A stretch of DNA of 49,745 bases from RUG11462 sp045539315 (GTDB lineage Bacteria > Bacillota > Clostridia > Oscillospirales > Acutalibacteraceae): contig JAZQFC010000045.1 in assembly GCA_045539315.1 (NCBI GenBank), positions 1 through 49,745 on the forward strand. The letters are read 5' to 3'. The notes under the pieces were generated by a model, which did no database searches, was not told the DNA's origin, and saw only the letters and a program-made list of their open reading frames with translations. Positions 16,254-24,815 of this stretch are shown in pieces. The translations under genes were made by a program, and so were the position numbers. Within the stretch, counting starts at the first letter, position 1, and the number at the start of each line of letters is the position of its first letter.

Positions 16254-16820
16254 TTAATTGCAAATATCTAAACCAACAACACATACTTTGTCGTCACTTA
16301 TATCCAAAGCAGTTGTAACTAAACTTTTTACAGTTGCACAAACAAATTCATTTTCTCCATTTTCACAACCAACAACCACACCTTTAACACTTGGCATAAT
16401 TTCAGTTACAACTAACGGCACTTCGTTACCGTTTTCATCTTTATACAAAATATAATTGTTTTGGCTTTGTTTATCTTTTTGAAGTTTTTGTTTATTATTA
16501 CTGTCAGAGTCTTCTATTTCACTTTCATTGTTTTTTGCTTCTGATGCGTAAATATATTCAACCCCGCTTTCAAGTGTAATCATAACCTTTACATTTCCGC
16601 CAACAACCTCACTAATTTGTTCAGAAAGTTGATTTTCTAAACCATCACAGTAATCAGATGCGGTAAGACTTGTGGTTTGAATTTCTTTATTATTGTTCGT
16701 TTCAAACACGTTTGACAATAAAATCAATGCGATACCAACAAGTCCAATAATAACAATAATTTTAGGATTATTTTTTACTTTTTCAAAATTTTTTTCAAAA
16801 TATTCTTTAAAATTCTTCAT
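16254..16820 (-). CDS. spoIIIAG: Stage III sporulation protein AG
   Basis: 188 residues. One membrane helix near 22-40 (KIIVIIGLVGIALILLS), then an intermembrane-space domain beginning DYCDGLENQLSEQISEVVGGNVKVMITLESG, typical of SpoIIIAG, which forms a large ring in the mother-cell to forespore channel. A hydrophilic, Asn/Ser/Lys-rich insert lies around 96-122 (NNESEIEDSDSNNKQKLQKD), as in other family members. The stop-start distance to spoIIIAF is zero bases, so the two are coupled. Confidence 0.95.
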   Translation of the reverse strand: MKNFKEYFEKNFEKVKNNPKIIVIIGLVGIALILLSNVFETNNNKEIQTTSLTASDYCDGLENQLSEQISEVVGGNVKVMITLESGVEYIYASEAKNNESEIEDSDSNNKQKLQKDKQSQNNYILYKDENGNEVPLVVTEIMPSVKGVVVGCENGENEFVCATVKSLVTTALDISDDKVCVVGLDICN

Positions 16821-17270
16821 TTATAAAACTCCAACCTTAATTTCAAAGTCATATTTTTGTTTTAATTTTTCAAGTATAAATTCGGATTTTGACTTGTCAT
16901 TCTCATCAAATAATATGACAACCTGGTCTATAATTATGCTTGAGTTATCATCATAATCAGTTTCGATTATAATTTTCCCTTGTTCAACATTATTTTCATA
17001 AAGAAAACTTTGAATATCATTGCTTAAAGAAGTAGCAACCGCCCTTTCAGTTTCGTTAGTTATTACTACATCTTCAATATTAAAATCAATTTTATAATCA
17101 TCAAAATTAATCTTACTAACAAAAGGACTAATCAAACTAATAATTAAAATTGTTCCGGTAATTAATCGCATTTGATTTTTATATGATTCTTTTGGAACTA
17201 AAAGTTCGCAAACAGATATAGCAATAGCTGTAAAAATTAACGATATAACTAAACTTTTTATCTCATTCAT
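16821..17270 (-). CDS. spoIIIAF: Stage III sporulation protein AF
   Basis: 149 residues. Two N-terminal membrane helices (about 8-24 and 34-52, with the linker VPKESYKNQMRLITG) followed by a soluble domain of about 95 residues rich in Glu and Asp. This is the SpoIIIAF pattern; the protein is part of the sporulation channel complex, with its soluble part resembling other ring-forming domains. Overlaps spoIIIAE by four bases (17267-17270). Identification rests on layout plus operon position, which together leave little doubt. Confidence 0.93.
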   Translation of the reverse strand: MNEIKSLVISLIFTAIAISVCELLVPKESYKNQMRLITGTILIISLISPFVSKINFDDYKIDFNIEDVVITNETERAVATSLSNDIQSFLYENNVEQGKIIIETDYDDNSSIIIDQVVILFDENDKSKSEFILEKLKQKYDFEIKVGVL

Positions 17271-18409
17271 ACACTTTTACTCGCAACAAATATTATAGTT
17301 ATTGAAAAAACAAACATAATCGAAACACAAAGTATTATTGATAATAAAATTGAAAGTGCTTGATTAAGTGCGCCCAAAACATCTCTTATAGGAATAATTT
17401 CATACATATCAGACACATCTGTGCATATTGTAAACATAAATTTATATATACAAATTTCTAATATTATCGGCAACAGAGAAATGATTATAACAATTATTGC
17501 ATAAATACCAACTGACGACTTTAAAACATCTAAACAACCTCTAAGACCATTTAAACTTTCGCTTAAAGACGGTCCGATTATAGGCACAAATGTTGAAATA
17601 AAAATCTTTGCAGTTTTTGAGCCAACATTATCAATAGCCCCTGTAATTGTTGTCTGAAAGCCAAGCACTGCAATAAATATAGCCATACTAACAGAAATCA
17701 AAACATATGAAGTTTTTCTAATAATTCTTATTATTCCAGAAAGTTTTGTGTTCCCTGAAAAGCCTAATGCTACAGATAACGCAACATAACAATTAGTAAA
17801 AGGAATAACAATGTTTTTTGATATTTTAGAAATGATTTGACATAAAAAGAACATTGCAGAAGAAAAAACAGAAGCAGTACCACTTTTTAAAGCAGCAATT
17901 AAAATGCCTGCAAAAATCGGTATAAAAGCCGTCATAAATATATTCAAAACTTCAATAATTTCAATACTATTTACAATAAAATTATTTACAGGCAAAACCA
18001 CAAGAGTAATTATTGATAAAACACATACTGTGTTTAAAGAATGTTTTGTTTGCAAATTATTACTTGAAATTGAAGAACAAATAGCCCAAACAAAAATTGT
18101 TGTTAAAATTAAAATAATTGTCTTTAAAGGTAAATTTATTCTATTAATTATGTAATCTTTTAAATACTCATAACCTTCTTTTGTAAATAAGTTGTTAAAA
18201 GAAAAAGGGTTAGAAGGTGTAATTTCAATATTTTCACTAAATTCAAGTATGTCTTCAGGTAAATTTTCTTCAAGATTTTCGCCTACAAAATCGTAATATA
18301 TTTGAGAATATAAATCGGTTTCATTTTCAATTTCAAATTCAAAAGTTTCAGCACTAACAGACGGACATAAACAAATAACTAAAACAATAAAAATCAAAAT
18401 CTTCTTCAT
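17267..18409 (-). CDS. spoIIIAE: Stage III sporulation protein AE
   Basis: 380 residues. An N-terminal signal-like helix (2-20, ending SVSAE) is followed by an acidic extracytoplasmic stretch and then about seven or eight membrane helices. SpoIIIAE is the largest membrane protein of the operon and is thought to form part of the channel core. Conserved-looking segments include LKSGTASVFSSAMFFLCQIISK, FSGNTKLSGIIRIIRKTSYVL, and VGSKTAKIFISTFVPIIGPSLSESLNG. It overlaps both neighbours by four bases, so translation through AD-AE-AF is continuous. Confidence 0.97.
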   Translation of the reverse strand: MKKILIFIVLVICLCPSVSAETFEFEIENETDLYSQIYYDFVGENLEENLPEDILEFSENIEITPSNPFSFNNLFTKEGYEYLKDYIINRINLPLKTIILILTTIFVWAICSSISSNNLQTKHSLNTVCVLSIITLVVLPVNNFIVNSIEIIEVLNIFMTAFIPIFAGILIAALKSGTASVFSSAMFFLCQIISKISKNIVIPFTNCYVALSVALGFSGNTKLSGIIRIIRKTSYVLISVSMAIFIAVLGFQTTITGAIDNVGSKTAKIFISTFVPIIGPSLSESLNGLRGCLDVLKSSVGIYAIIVIIISLLPIILEICIYKFMFTICTDVSDMYEIIPIRDVLGALNQALSILLSIILCVSIMFVFSITIIFVASKSV

Positions 18410-18795
18410 TGATTTATAATCTCCAAAATAATTTTTACAACCTGTGAAATCAAGTCAACTGACATCAAAGCAATTGTTATCTTCCCTGCTAAATCAATTT
18501 TATCAGCAAGAGCAGTTTCTCCACAATCAACACATACATCTTTACCTATTTGTGTTATATAACAAACGCCTAACGCCTTAAAAATAATTTTCAAGTTTCC
18601 TGATGATACAGATGAAATTTCTGCTATTTCTTCAATTTTTTCAAAAAGACCATTAGAAAAAACAACTGAAACCAATAAAACTAAAGTTGATGCTACAACA
18701 GAAACAGGCACCGCAAATTCAGGTGAATTTTTTCTAATTAATACGATAATTGCAGCACAAATCAGTGCAACACCAACTATTTCACTGATATTCAT
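18406..18795 (-). CDS. spoIIIAD: Stage III sporulation protein AD
   Basis: 129 residues with four hydrophobic helices and the family segment ALGVCYITQIGKDVCVDCGETALADKIDLAGKITIALMSVDLISQV. SpoIIIAC and AD are small related membrane proteins that, with SpoIIIAE, resemble an export-gate unit. Overlaps spoIIIAC and spoIIIAE by four bases each. Confidence 0.97.
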   Translation of the reverse strand: MNISEIVGVALICAAIIVLIRKNSPEFAVPVSVVASTLVLLVSVVFSNGLFEKIEEIAEISSVSSGNLKIIFKALGVCYITQIGKDVCVDCGETALADKIDLAGKITIALMSVDLISQVVKIILEIINQ

Positions 18796-18986
18796 AGTCC
18801 AAAAACAGATTTAACTGTTTCAAAAAGACCTGCAATTTGTTCTACAAGCATCATCAAAACAACAACAATGCCCGCAAGAGTTACCATCATTGCTTGTTCT
18901 TCTCTACCAGACCTGATTAAAACTTGATTTAAAACCGCAACTATAATTCCAATTGCCGCTATTTTAAAAATTAAATCTACTTCCAT
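18792..18986 (-). CDS. spoIIIAC: Stage III sporulation protein AC
   Basis: 64 residues, two membrane helices (about 5-23 and 34-58). The polar loop between them (QVLIRSGREEQAMMV) is the conserved core of SpoIIIAC. This is the normal length for the family. Nine bases separate it from spoIIIAB upstream; four overlap with spoIIIAD downstream. Confidence 0.97.
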   Translation of the reverse strand: MEVDLIFKIAAIGIIVAVLNQVLIRSGREEQAMMVTLAGIVVVLMMLVEQIAGLFETVKSVFGL

Positions 18987-18995
18987 TTTCTCTCC

Positions 18996-19460
18996 TTACA
19001 CCAGCAAAATTATAACAATTAACCCAAGCAAAACAAATAAAGATGGGTACATTTTAATTTTTTTGCTGTTTTCAATTTCGTTTTTTTCTAAATAATTTTT
19101 AAATGTTTCTTTGTAAATCAAACAATGTTCAAGTTGTGTATTTAAATCTGTTTTTCCTAAAAATGAAATAAAATCATACAAAGATTTTTTCTCATCATTA
19201 TTTAACAATAACTTTTTATTTTCAAAACACATTTTTTTAAAGTCAAATGACTTAAGAATCAAAAAATCAAAATCATTTTGATTTACAGATTCAAAAATTT
19301 CTGAAATTGTTAATTTTGAATAACTAATTTTTGTATATATGTATTCAATGAAAGCAATTATTTTTTTAATTTGTTTTGATTTTAATATTAATTTATTTGT
19401 GATATAAAACCCAAATGACATAATGCAAAAACCTAATATTAAAACACCTGACATTCGCAT
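18996..19460 (-). CDS. spoIIIAB: Stage III sporulation protein AB
   Basis: 154 residues. One membrane helix at each end (about 5-22 and 137-154) and a helical soluble middle. The SpoIIIAB fold is related to the T2SS/flagellar-type platform proteins and is thought to partner the ATPase SpoIIIAA. The middle is Lys/Phe/Asn-rich and more divergent than other genes in the operon. Its ATG at 19460 has AAGGAAAT upstream and overlaps the spoIIIAA end by 22 bases. Assignment leans on the position between AA and AC. Confidence 0.9.
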   Translation of the reverse strand: MRMSGVLILGFCIMSFGFYITNKLILKSKQIKKIIAFIEYIYTKISYSKLTISEIFESVNQNDFDFLILKSFDFKKMCFENKKLLLNNDEKKSLYDFISFLGKTDLNTQLEHCLIYKETFKNYLEKNEIENSKKIKMYPSLFVLLGLIVIILLV

Positions 19461-20302
19461 AAATTATTTCCTTCGATTTTATATATATTCTTAATTTCTC
19501 CTGGTGTTTGCGATAAAAACACCACAAAATTAAAATAACAACTATCAATTAACTTCTTGCAAACAAGTCGAAGCATAAACTGTTCTAAATCATCACAATG
19601 AACTGAAGTTATAATATCAACACCACTATTCAAAGAATCAAACACCTTTTCACATTCATGTAAACTACCTATTTCATCAAATATAATTACATTTGGCGAT
19701 AATGTTCTAATAGCAAGAGAAATTCCATATGCCTTATCATATCCTTTTAAACAGTCAGTCATTTCTCCTACATCAAATTCTTGATTAATACCGCTAATTT
19801 CAAATCTTTCATCAACAACACAAACTTTTTTAAATTTAGATAAACTTCTCGCAATATCACGAAGCAATGTTGTTTTTCCACTATTAGGCGGACCTGCTAT
19901 AATAATATTTCCGTAACAGTTTTTTAAAACATTTTCGCTACAACCCTTGTATTCTTTAGCAATTCTAAAATTAAGAGATGTTATATTTTTAATAGAAACT
20001 ATTTTCTCGTTTGACACAACAGCAGTCCCAGCAACACCTACTCTGCTACCACCTTTTATCGTCACAAATCCAAAATTTATTTCGTCTTGATGAGCATACA
20101 CCGATTTATCGCAAATATTTTCAAAAATAGTATTAATTTCATCTTTGGTAATAACTTTAGAAAGTTTAATAAATTTAGTATTACTTGTGAGAAAAATCGG
20201 TTTATTTATTCTTAACCTTATTTCTTGTATATCTTCATAATTTTCTATTATGTTTTTTATTTCTTGCGGAAAGTATGATAAAACATTTTTTAATTCATTC
20301 AT
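19439..20302 (-). CDS. spoIIIAA: Stage III sporulation protein AA (ATPase)
   Basis: About 287 residues. A secretion-type AAA ATPase; Walker A is GPPNSGKTTL at about 137-146, followed by VCVVDERFEI and, near 205, IRTLSPNVIIFDEIGS as Walker B. The N-terminal region (FGFVTIKGGSRVGVAGTAV) is the typical R3H-like/SpoIIIAA part. It powers or assembles the SpoIIIA channel from the mother-cell side. The ATG at 20302 has AAGGTG before it; an upstream GTG at 20311 overlaps that site and is rejected. First gene of the operon. In Bacillus the operon is read by sigma-E, but I could not find a convincing sigma-E promoter by eye; a TATAAT-like box lies about 50 bases upstream. Confidence 0.96.
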   Translation of the reverse strand: MNELKNVLSYFPQEIKNIIENYEDIQEIRLRINKPIFLTSNTKFIKLSKVITKDEINTIFENICDKSVYAHQDEINFGFVTIKGGSRVGVAGTAVVSNEKIVSIKNITSLNFRIAKEYKGCSENVLKNCYGNIIIAGPPNSGKTTLLRDIARSLSKFKKVCVVDERFEISGINQEFDVGEMTDCLKGYDKAYGISLAIRTLSPNVIIFDEIGSLHECEKVFDSLNSGVDIITSVHCDDLEQFMLRLVCKKLIDSCYFNFVVFLSQTPGEIKNIYKIEGNNLCECQVF

Positions 20303-20389
20303 ATTTTTCACCTTGTCCTTTTGTAAAATATATTAATTCGAACCACAAATTATACCATAATAAAAAATTAAAAAACTTTTAAAAAGCCC

Positions 20390-20418
20390 TTGACAAACAT
20401 AATTGTATTTGTTATAAT
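20390..20418 (+). promoter_or_regulatory. Consensus promoter of tRNA-Leu(GAG)
   Basis: TTGACA (20390-20395), 17-base spacer, TATAAT (20413-20418): a perfect strong promoter that ends 17 bases before the tRNA, as expected for a stable-RNA gene. Confidence 0.88.
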
Positions 20419-20435
20419 CTTAATCGTTGTGAATA

Positions 20436-20520
20436 TGCGGCAGTGCTGGAATAGGCAGACAGGCACGTTTGAGGGGCGTGTGTCTTTGACGTATGGGTTC
20501 AAGTCCCATTTGCCGCACCA
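20436..20520 (+). tRNA. tRNA-Leu, anticodon GAG
   Basis: 85 bases with encoded CCA. The acceptor stem GCGGCAG pairs with TTGCCGC (one G-T pair), discriminator A. The anticodon loop TTGAGGG (anticodon GAG at 20471-20473) sits on a CACGT/GCGTG stem. The long variable arm and the GGTTCAAGTCCC T-arm fit a class II leucine tRNA reading CUU/CUC. Confidence 0.96.
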
Positions 20521-20524
20521 AAAA

Positions 20525-20557
20525 AGAAAGAACACAAAAGTGTTCTTTCTTTTTTTA
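20525..20557 (+). terminator. Terminator after tRNA-Leu(GAG)
   Basis: GAAAGAACAC (20527-20536), loop AAAA, GTGTTCTTTC (20541-20550), then seven T. Confidence 0.9.
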
Positions 20558-20562
20558 TAATT

Positions 20563-20594
20563 AAAAGCCGATAGAATTTTCTATCGGCTTTTTC
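20563..20594 (-). terminator. Terminator after the GH94-like gene
   Basis: AAAAGCCGATAGAA pairs with TTCTATCGGCTTTT (20564-20593), T runs both ways. It abuts the stop of the minus-strand phosphorylase-like gene; transcription from the tRNA side meets it too. Confidence 0.88.
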
Positions 20595-20595
20595 A

Positions 20596-23500
20596 TTAAT
20601 AATAAATATGAATATCAGAAGTTCTTTGATCTCTTACCTTATAAGCAACTTCGCCAAAAGCAGTATCTCCATCAAAACTTTCGCCATCGATAACAATGTA
20701 TTTAACATCTTTATCAAAAGTATCTTCTTTAGATGGATTATGAACAGTTACTTTGTTAGTAGTTAAGAAGTTAAATGAAACTTCGCCGTTTTCATCAAAC
20801 ATTTCTCCGGCAAGAATAGGGTTGATTTTCAAACCTAATTTACCGTCAACAACTACAAACGGAGAAGTACCTAAATACATTCTTACCCACATTGAAATTG
20901 CTTCTGTAGTTGAACCTGTAAGACGTGAAACAAAGCCACGACCATGAATATTCTCATCAGGGTTAGCACTTGAAGCAATGAAAGATGAATTTTCAAGAGT
21001 AGATCTGCCATAAACTGCAGGGTCAAGGAATGGAATCATTACATTCTTCATTTCTTCATAGAACTCTTTGTATAATCCACTTTGCAAAATGCTTAACAAG
21101 AATTTGTATTCCATATGCAAGAATATTGACTCATTTTCTTGCCAACCAGGAGTAAATGCAGCAATTCTACCAAATTGAAGACCTTCGTTTTTCAAAGACT
21201 CGCAAGTTTTATACATCTTCAATTTTTTATCATAAACATTAGATGACTTAACTTTTTCAAGCATTTCTTTTGCTTTTTCTTTGTCGCCGCAGTCTCTAAT
21301 ATACTTTGTTGGGCCCTCAAGGAATTTAGCAACCTTAACAGGTTTAAATTCATTTACTTTAATATTGTCATAACTATCTTCATTTTCTTTAACAATTTCA
21401 AAACTTACAGGCTCATATTTAAAGTATGTAGGGCAGAAACCATCATCAAACTTCAATGCTTTATCAATAGCCTTTTCAACTAAATCAATATAACTTTCAA
21501 GAGGACTAATAACTTCATCTAACTTAATTTCAACAACTTCGCCATCAATATTAGTTCTAGTTTTTTCTCTAAATTCTTCTCTTATAGTTGAAACTTTATC
21601 CCAGTATGAATATTCGTCTTTATAATTTTTGATTTCATCATTTAATTTATTATAAAAATCAAACAACTCAACAGGCATTGTTACGTATTTATCACTGTAT
21701 TGTTTTGCAATATCAAGAGTAAACCTTAAAACTCTTAAAAGTTCAAACGTTTCACTCATTCCACTACCGAACATACCTGGCAAACCACTTGTAGCATCAC
21801 ACCAACCAACACGATTTGCTTCCATTTCAATACCCATTTGATAATGGTCTAAAAGCGCAACTTTATTAACGCACAAAGACATAAGTTTTTCAATTAAGTT
21901 TGTTTTATAAACTTTGCCGTTTTTATCTCTTAACCAATTTGTTTTATCTAGTTTATAGTCTTTTTCATATCTGAATTCATCAATGTTATAAGCATATAAT
22001 TGTTTAGGCTCTTTACCGTCAAAAACATATTTTATACTTCTTGGATTAATAAATACTTCACTATCAAAGTATGTATATTCATTATTATCAAAGACTAATT
22101 CTTTAATTTTATCAGGATAAACCATTTTATATGTATCAATTAAATCAATAAGATAATCAAAATGGTCAGACCAGTTACCCTCTTTATCTGTTTTACCTTC
22201 AAAATTTTGAACACTAAATTCTAAAACTTTTGCTAAAAATTCATCATCAGAAATGTTAAGTTTAACTTTGTTGTTAAAAATTCCGTTAATAAGAATACCA
22301 GGAGTAAACTTTTTGCCCAAAATTTTAGAAACCACATCTTTTTTGTCGGCTACATAATTTTCAATCAACGCATCAACATCAACCTTAAATTCATCAGGAA
22401 TAGAAAATGATGTTGCTTGAACGTGCAACGGGTTGTATCCATTAAATTGAATATATGAAAAGAACATCTGAATATTAAAATCATTAACATCAGGATGGAA
22501 CAAAACATCATTTCTTCTATTTTGCAAAACATCTCTAAAGTTACCATCGCCTTGTGAATAATATTCAGCAGCAATTGAAAAATGGTTGTAATCACGTTCA
22601 GGGTCGCCGTGTTTTCTAGAGAAAAGATGAACTACTTTATTTTTATCTTTACCCTTGAATACAAACGGATAACCACCACGAAGAAAGTTATCAAGATAGC
22701 ATTGTCTAAAATACATATCGAGTACAGGGTTAGATGATTTAGTTGCTATATCATCAGTAAATTTAGTAGCCAAACCATCTGCTTCAACCAACTTTTTATC
22801 AATATATTCAAAATTAATTTCTTTTGCTTTTTCATTAATAATTTCAGGCGAATGAGTATGACCGGACATAGAAACGACTCTATAAGTTTCACCTTTATCA
22901 AGAACTATCTTTTTACTTGCAAAAGAACCACAAAACTTATTAGTTCCGTTTTGTTTGTAATCAACAACAAAATCTAAACCTTTTGATGCGAAATTCACAG
23001 GATAAATCAATGAAGTTTCTTCATCAAAAATTGCATTAGGGTCATAAATAGGAGCAATAAGTCCATCATTATCAAATGAAAAATAATAGTAACCATCAGT
23101 TCTTTTATGAACTTCTGCGTGGTCATCACCAATAATCTCTTTCAAGAAAACAGGAATTTTATTTTCAAGATTAAGAATTGTGTTATAAGATTTATTCAAG
23201 TTTGACATCAATAAAATTGCATTTAAAGATACACCCGCCGGAATAATCTTTGGCATACCATCTAAAATCTCAAATTCTGCCCTTTCGCCTAAATTCTCAA
23301 ATTTAACATCTCTAACAATAGCACCAATTGTATCATTAGGAAGAATAAAATATTCAACAGTAGTTTTAAATTGATGTTTTTTATCAATTTCAACAACTTT
23401 CATTGAATTCTGTTTAATATACATATTTCTTTCAATATCATCAGATGTTCTAATAAAGAAAGGTTCAAAATACTCGCCATTCTTTCTAATAAATGTTCTA

Positions 23501-23733
23501 AAACCTTTTATTGCAGTATCTTCATAGGCAACATTAGCAGGTGTAACTTGCATAATAGGTTGTTGTTTATTTTCAACGCCAAAAGCAGTTATACCCTGTC
23601 CTCTATTAACATAGAATGACCAAACAGGAATACCTCTTTCACCTGTAAGTCCTGGCAAAAAAGAGCAAAATGGCGGTTTTTTATCAAAATTTTCGATAAC
23701 AAAAGTATCATTTTCAAGTCTATAAGAACTCAT
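20596..23733 (-). CDS. GH94-like carbohydrate phosphorylase (GT36/GH36-type fold)
   Basis: 1045 residues, large for cellobiose phosphorylases (about 800) and nearer to beta-glucan phosphorylases of related families. The N-terminal beta-sandwich (about 1-330, with ENFDKKPPFCSFLPG and GHTHSPEI) is followed by an alpha/alpha-barrel. The motif GWCDATSGLPGMFGSGMSET has Asp646 at the place where GH94 enzymes carry the catalytic acid, and SRKHGDPERDYNHFSIAAEYYSQGDGNFRDV resembles the conserved barrel entry. Such enzymes reversibly split a beta-glucoside with phosphate, giving a sugar 1-phosphate and saving ATP. The substrate cannot be named. ATG at 23733 has AAGGAGAG upstream; the longer frame to 23820 starts before that site and is rejected. 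No signal peptide. Divergent from the DUF4886 gene. Confidence 0.78.
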   Translation of the reverse strand: MSSYRLENDTFVIENFDKKPPFCSFLPGLTGERGIPVWSFYVNRGQGITAFGVENKQQPIMQVTPANVAYEDTAIKGFRTFIRKNGEYFEPFFIRTSDDIERNMYIKQNSMKVVEIDKKHQFKTTVEYFILPNDTIGAIVRDVKFENLGERAEFEILDGMPKIIPAGVSLNAILLMSNLNKSYNTILNLENKIPVFLKEIIGDDHAEVHKRTDGYYYFSFDNDGLIAPIYDPNAIFDEETSLIYPVNFASKGLDFVVDYKQNGTNKFCGSFASKKIVLDKGETYRVVSMSGHTHSPEIINEKAKEINFEYIDKKLVEADGLATKFTDDIATKSSNPVLDMYFRQCYLDNFLRGGYPFVFKGKDKNKVVHLFSRKHGDPERDYNHFSIAAEYYSQGDGNFRDVLQNRRNDVLFHPDVNDFNIQMFFSYIQFNGYNPLHVQATSFSIPDEFKVDVDALIENYVADKKDVVSKILGKKFTPGILINGIFNNKVKLNISDDEFLAKVLEFSVQNFEGKTDKEGNWSDHFDYLIDLIDTYKMVYPDKIKELVFDNNEYTYFDSEVFINPRSIKYVFDGKEPKQLYAYNIDEFRYEKDYKLDKTNWLRDKNGKVYKTNLIEKLMSLCVNKVALLDHYQMGIEMEANRVGWCDATSGLPGMFGSGMSETFELLRVLRFTLDIAKQYSDKYVTMPVELFDFYNKLNDEIKNYKDEYSYWDKVSTIREEFREKTRTNIDGEVVEIKLDEVISPLESYIDLVEKAIDKALKFDDGFCPTYFKYEPVSFEIVKENEDSYDNIKVNEFKPVKVAKFLEGPTKYIRDCGDKEKAKEMLEKVKSSNVYDKKLKMYKTCESLKNEGLQFGRIAAFTPGWQENESIFLHMEYKFLLSILQSGLYKEFYEEMKNVMIPFLDPAVYGRSTLENSSFIASSANPDENIHGRGFVSRLTGSTTEAISMWVRMYLGTSPFVVVDGKLGLKINPILAGEMFDENGEVSFNFLTTNKVTVHNPSKEDTFDKDVKYIVIDGESFDGDTAFGEVAYKVRDQRTSDIHIYY

Positions 23734-23848
23734 TACAACTCTCCTTAAACATTTTTTATTGATTATATCATAAAAACAAATAAAAGTAAATAAAAATACT
23801 TTACTTTTCAAAAAAACCATGTTATATTTTTATTCGAGGTGAATATAT

Positions 23849-24601
23849 ATGAAAATTCTTTCAATAGGAAACAGTTTTTCAGTAGATGCACAAAAATATT
23901 TACATCAAATTGCTAAAGAAAATGGTGATGATATTTTCTGTGGTAATACATATATAGGTGGTTGCTCTCTTGAAAGACATTACAACAACATTTTAGAAGA
24001 CAAAGCAGATTATGAGTATCATGAAAATGGCGAATTCATCGGTGAAATGATATCTCTTAAAGACGCTTTGCTTAAAGATGAATGGGATTACATTACTGTT
24101 CAGCAAGTTAGTAGTTTTAGTGGATATACAGATTCTTATTATCCGTATATCACAAAAATTCTTGAATATGTAAAAGAATTAAGACCAAACGCTAAAATTA
24201 TTATGCACCAAACATGGAGTTATGAAAACGGTAGTTTTCACGGAGATTTCTTCAGATATGACAATGATAGCGATAAAATGCATAATGCACTTGTTAAATC
24301 TTATAATGAAGTTGCTGAACGTGAAAACATTGATATAATTTTCCCTTGTGGTGAAATTATTAATAAATTAAGAAAGACAGAATTGTTTGATTATCAAAAC
24401 GGCGGTGCTTCTCTATGCAGAGATACATTCCATATGGATTTTATTTTCGGTAGATATGCTCTTTCTCTCACTTGGTACAAAGTACTTACAGGAAAAGATG
24501 TTACAAAAACAACTTATCTTCCACCTTTTGAAACCGAAGATGAAAGTAACATCAAAAAAATTGAACTTATTAGAAAAACAGTTCAAGAACATTTTGAATA
24601 A
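23849..24601 (+). CDS. DUF4886 (SGNH-hydrolase-like) protein
   Basis: 250 residues. The N-terminal KILSIGNSFSVDAQKYL is the family's GNSFS block, which supplies the Ser and Gly of an SGNH esterase-type site; other likely members are WDYITVQQVSSFSG (Gln/Ser block) and a late D-x-x-H-like DTFHMDFIFGRYA. SGNH hydrolases often deacylate sugars, but DUF4886 has no settled function. No signal peptide is seen, so it is probably cytoplasmic. It is divergent from a carbohydrate phosphorylase, so both could act on the same imported sugar; that is inference. A TATATT box and GAGGTG ribosome site precede it. Confidence 0.82.
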   Translation: MKILSIGNSFSVDAQKYLHQIAKENGDDIFCGNTYIGGCSLERHYNNILEDKADYEYHENGEFIGEMISLKDALLKDEWDYITVQQVSSFSGYTDSYYPYITKILEYVKELRPNAKIIMHQTWSYENGSFHGDFFRYDNDSDKMHNALVKSYNEVAERENIDIIFPCGEIINKLRKTELFDYQNGGASLCRDTFHMDFIFGRYALSLTWYKVLTGKDVTKTTYLPPFETEDESNIKKIELIRKTVQEHFE

Positions 24602-24610
24602 AAGCAAGTT

Positions 24611-24638
24611 AAGGCACTCTATAATGAGTGCCTTTTTT
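24611..24638 (+). terminator. Terminator after the DUF4886 gene
   Basis: AAGGCACTC, loop TATAAT, GAGTGCC, then a T run (24611-24638). Confidence 0.9.
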
Positions 24639-24742
24639 AATAAAAGACAAGAAAATTTAAAAAGTTTGTTAATTTTTTATCAATGTTTTAATAAAATATG
24701 CTGTTTTTCAATAAAAAAGTTGTTATTTTTTTAACAATGTTA

Positions 24743-24770
24743 TTGACAATTAAAAAATTTAATATATAAT
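24743..24770 (+). promoter_or_regulatory. Promoter of serC-serA
   Basis: TTGACA (24743-24748), 16-base spacer, TATAAT (24765-24770). A small inverted repeat, TTGTTA (24720-24725) and TAACAA (24732-24737), lies just upstream and could be an operator. Confidence 0.75.
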
Positions 24771-24815
24771 AGTAATTATCAAATTTAAAATTTATATTTT
24801 CGGAGGAATTTTACC

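Noticed and set aside
20319..20380. Sigma-E promoter of spoIIIAA
   Set aside because: Expected from Bacillus, but no sequence there matches the sigma-E boxes well enough by eye; only a TATAAT-like box is seen.
23734..23820. 29-residue N-terminal extension of the GH94-like protein
   Set aside because: It lies before the AAGGAGAG ribosome site of the ATG at 23733 and looks like intergenic AT-rich sequence, not a signal peptide.
24387..24734. Plus-strand frame overlapping the DUF4886 gene end
   Set aside because: Out of frame, no ribosome site and passes through the terminator at 24611-24638.
24640..24815. Riboswitch or T-box in front of serC
   Set aside because: The likely promoter at 24743-24770 leaves a leader of about 40 bases, too short for either.
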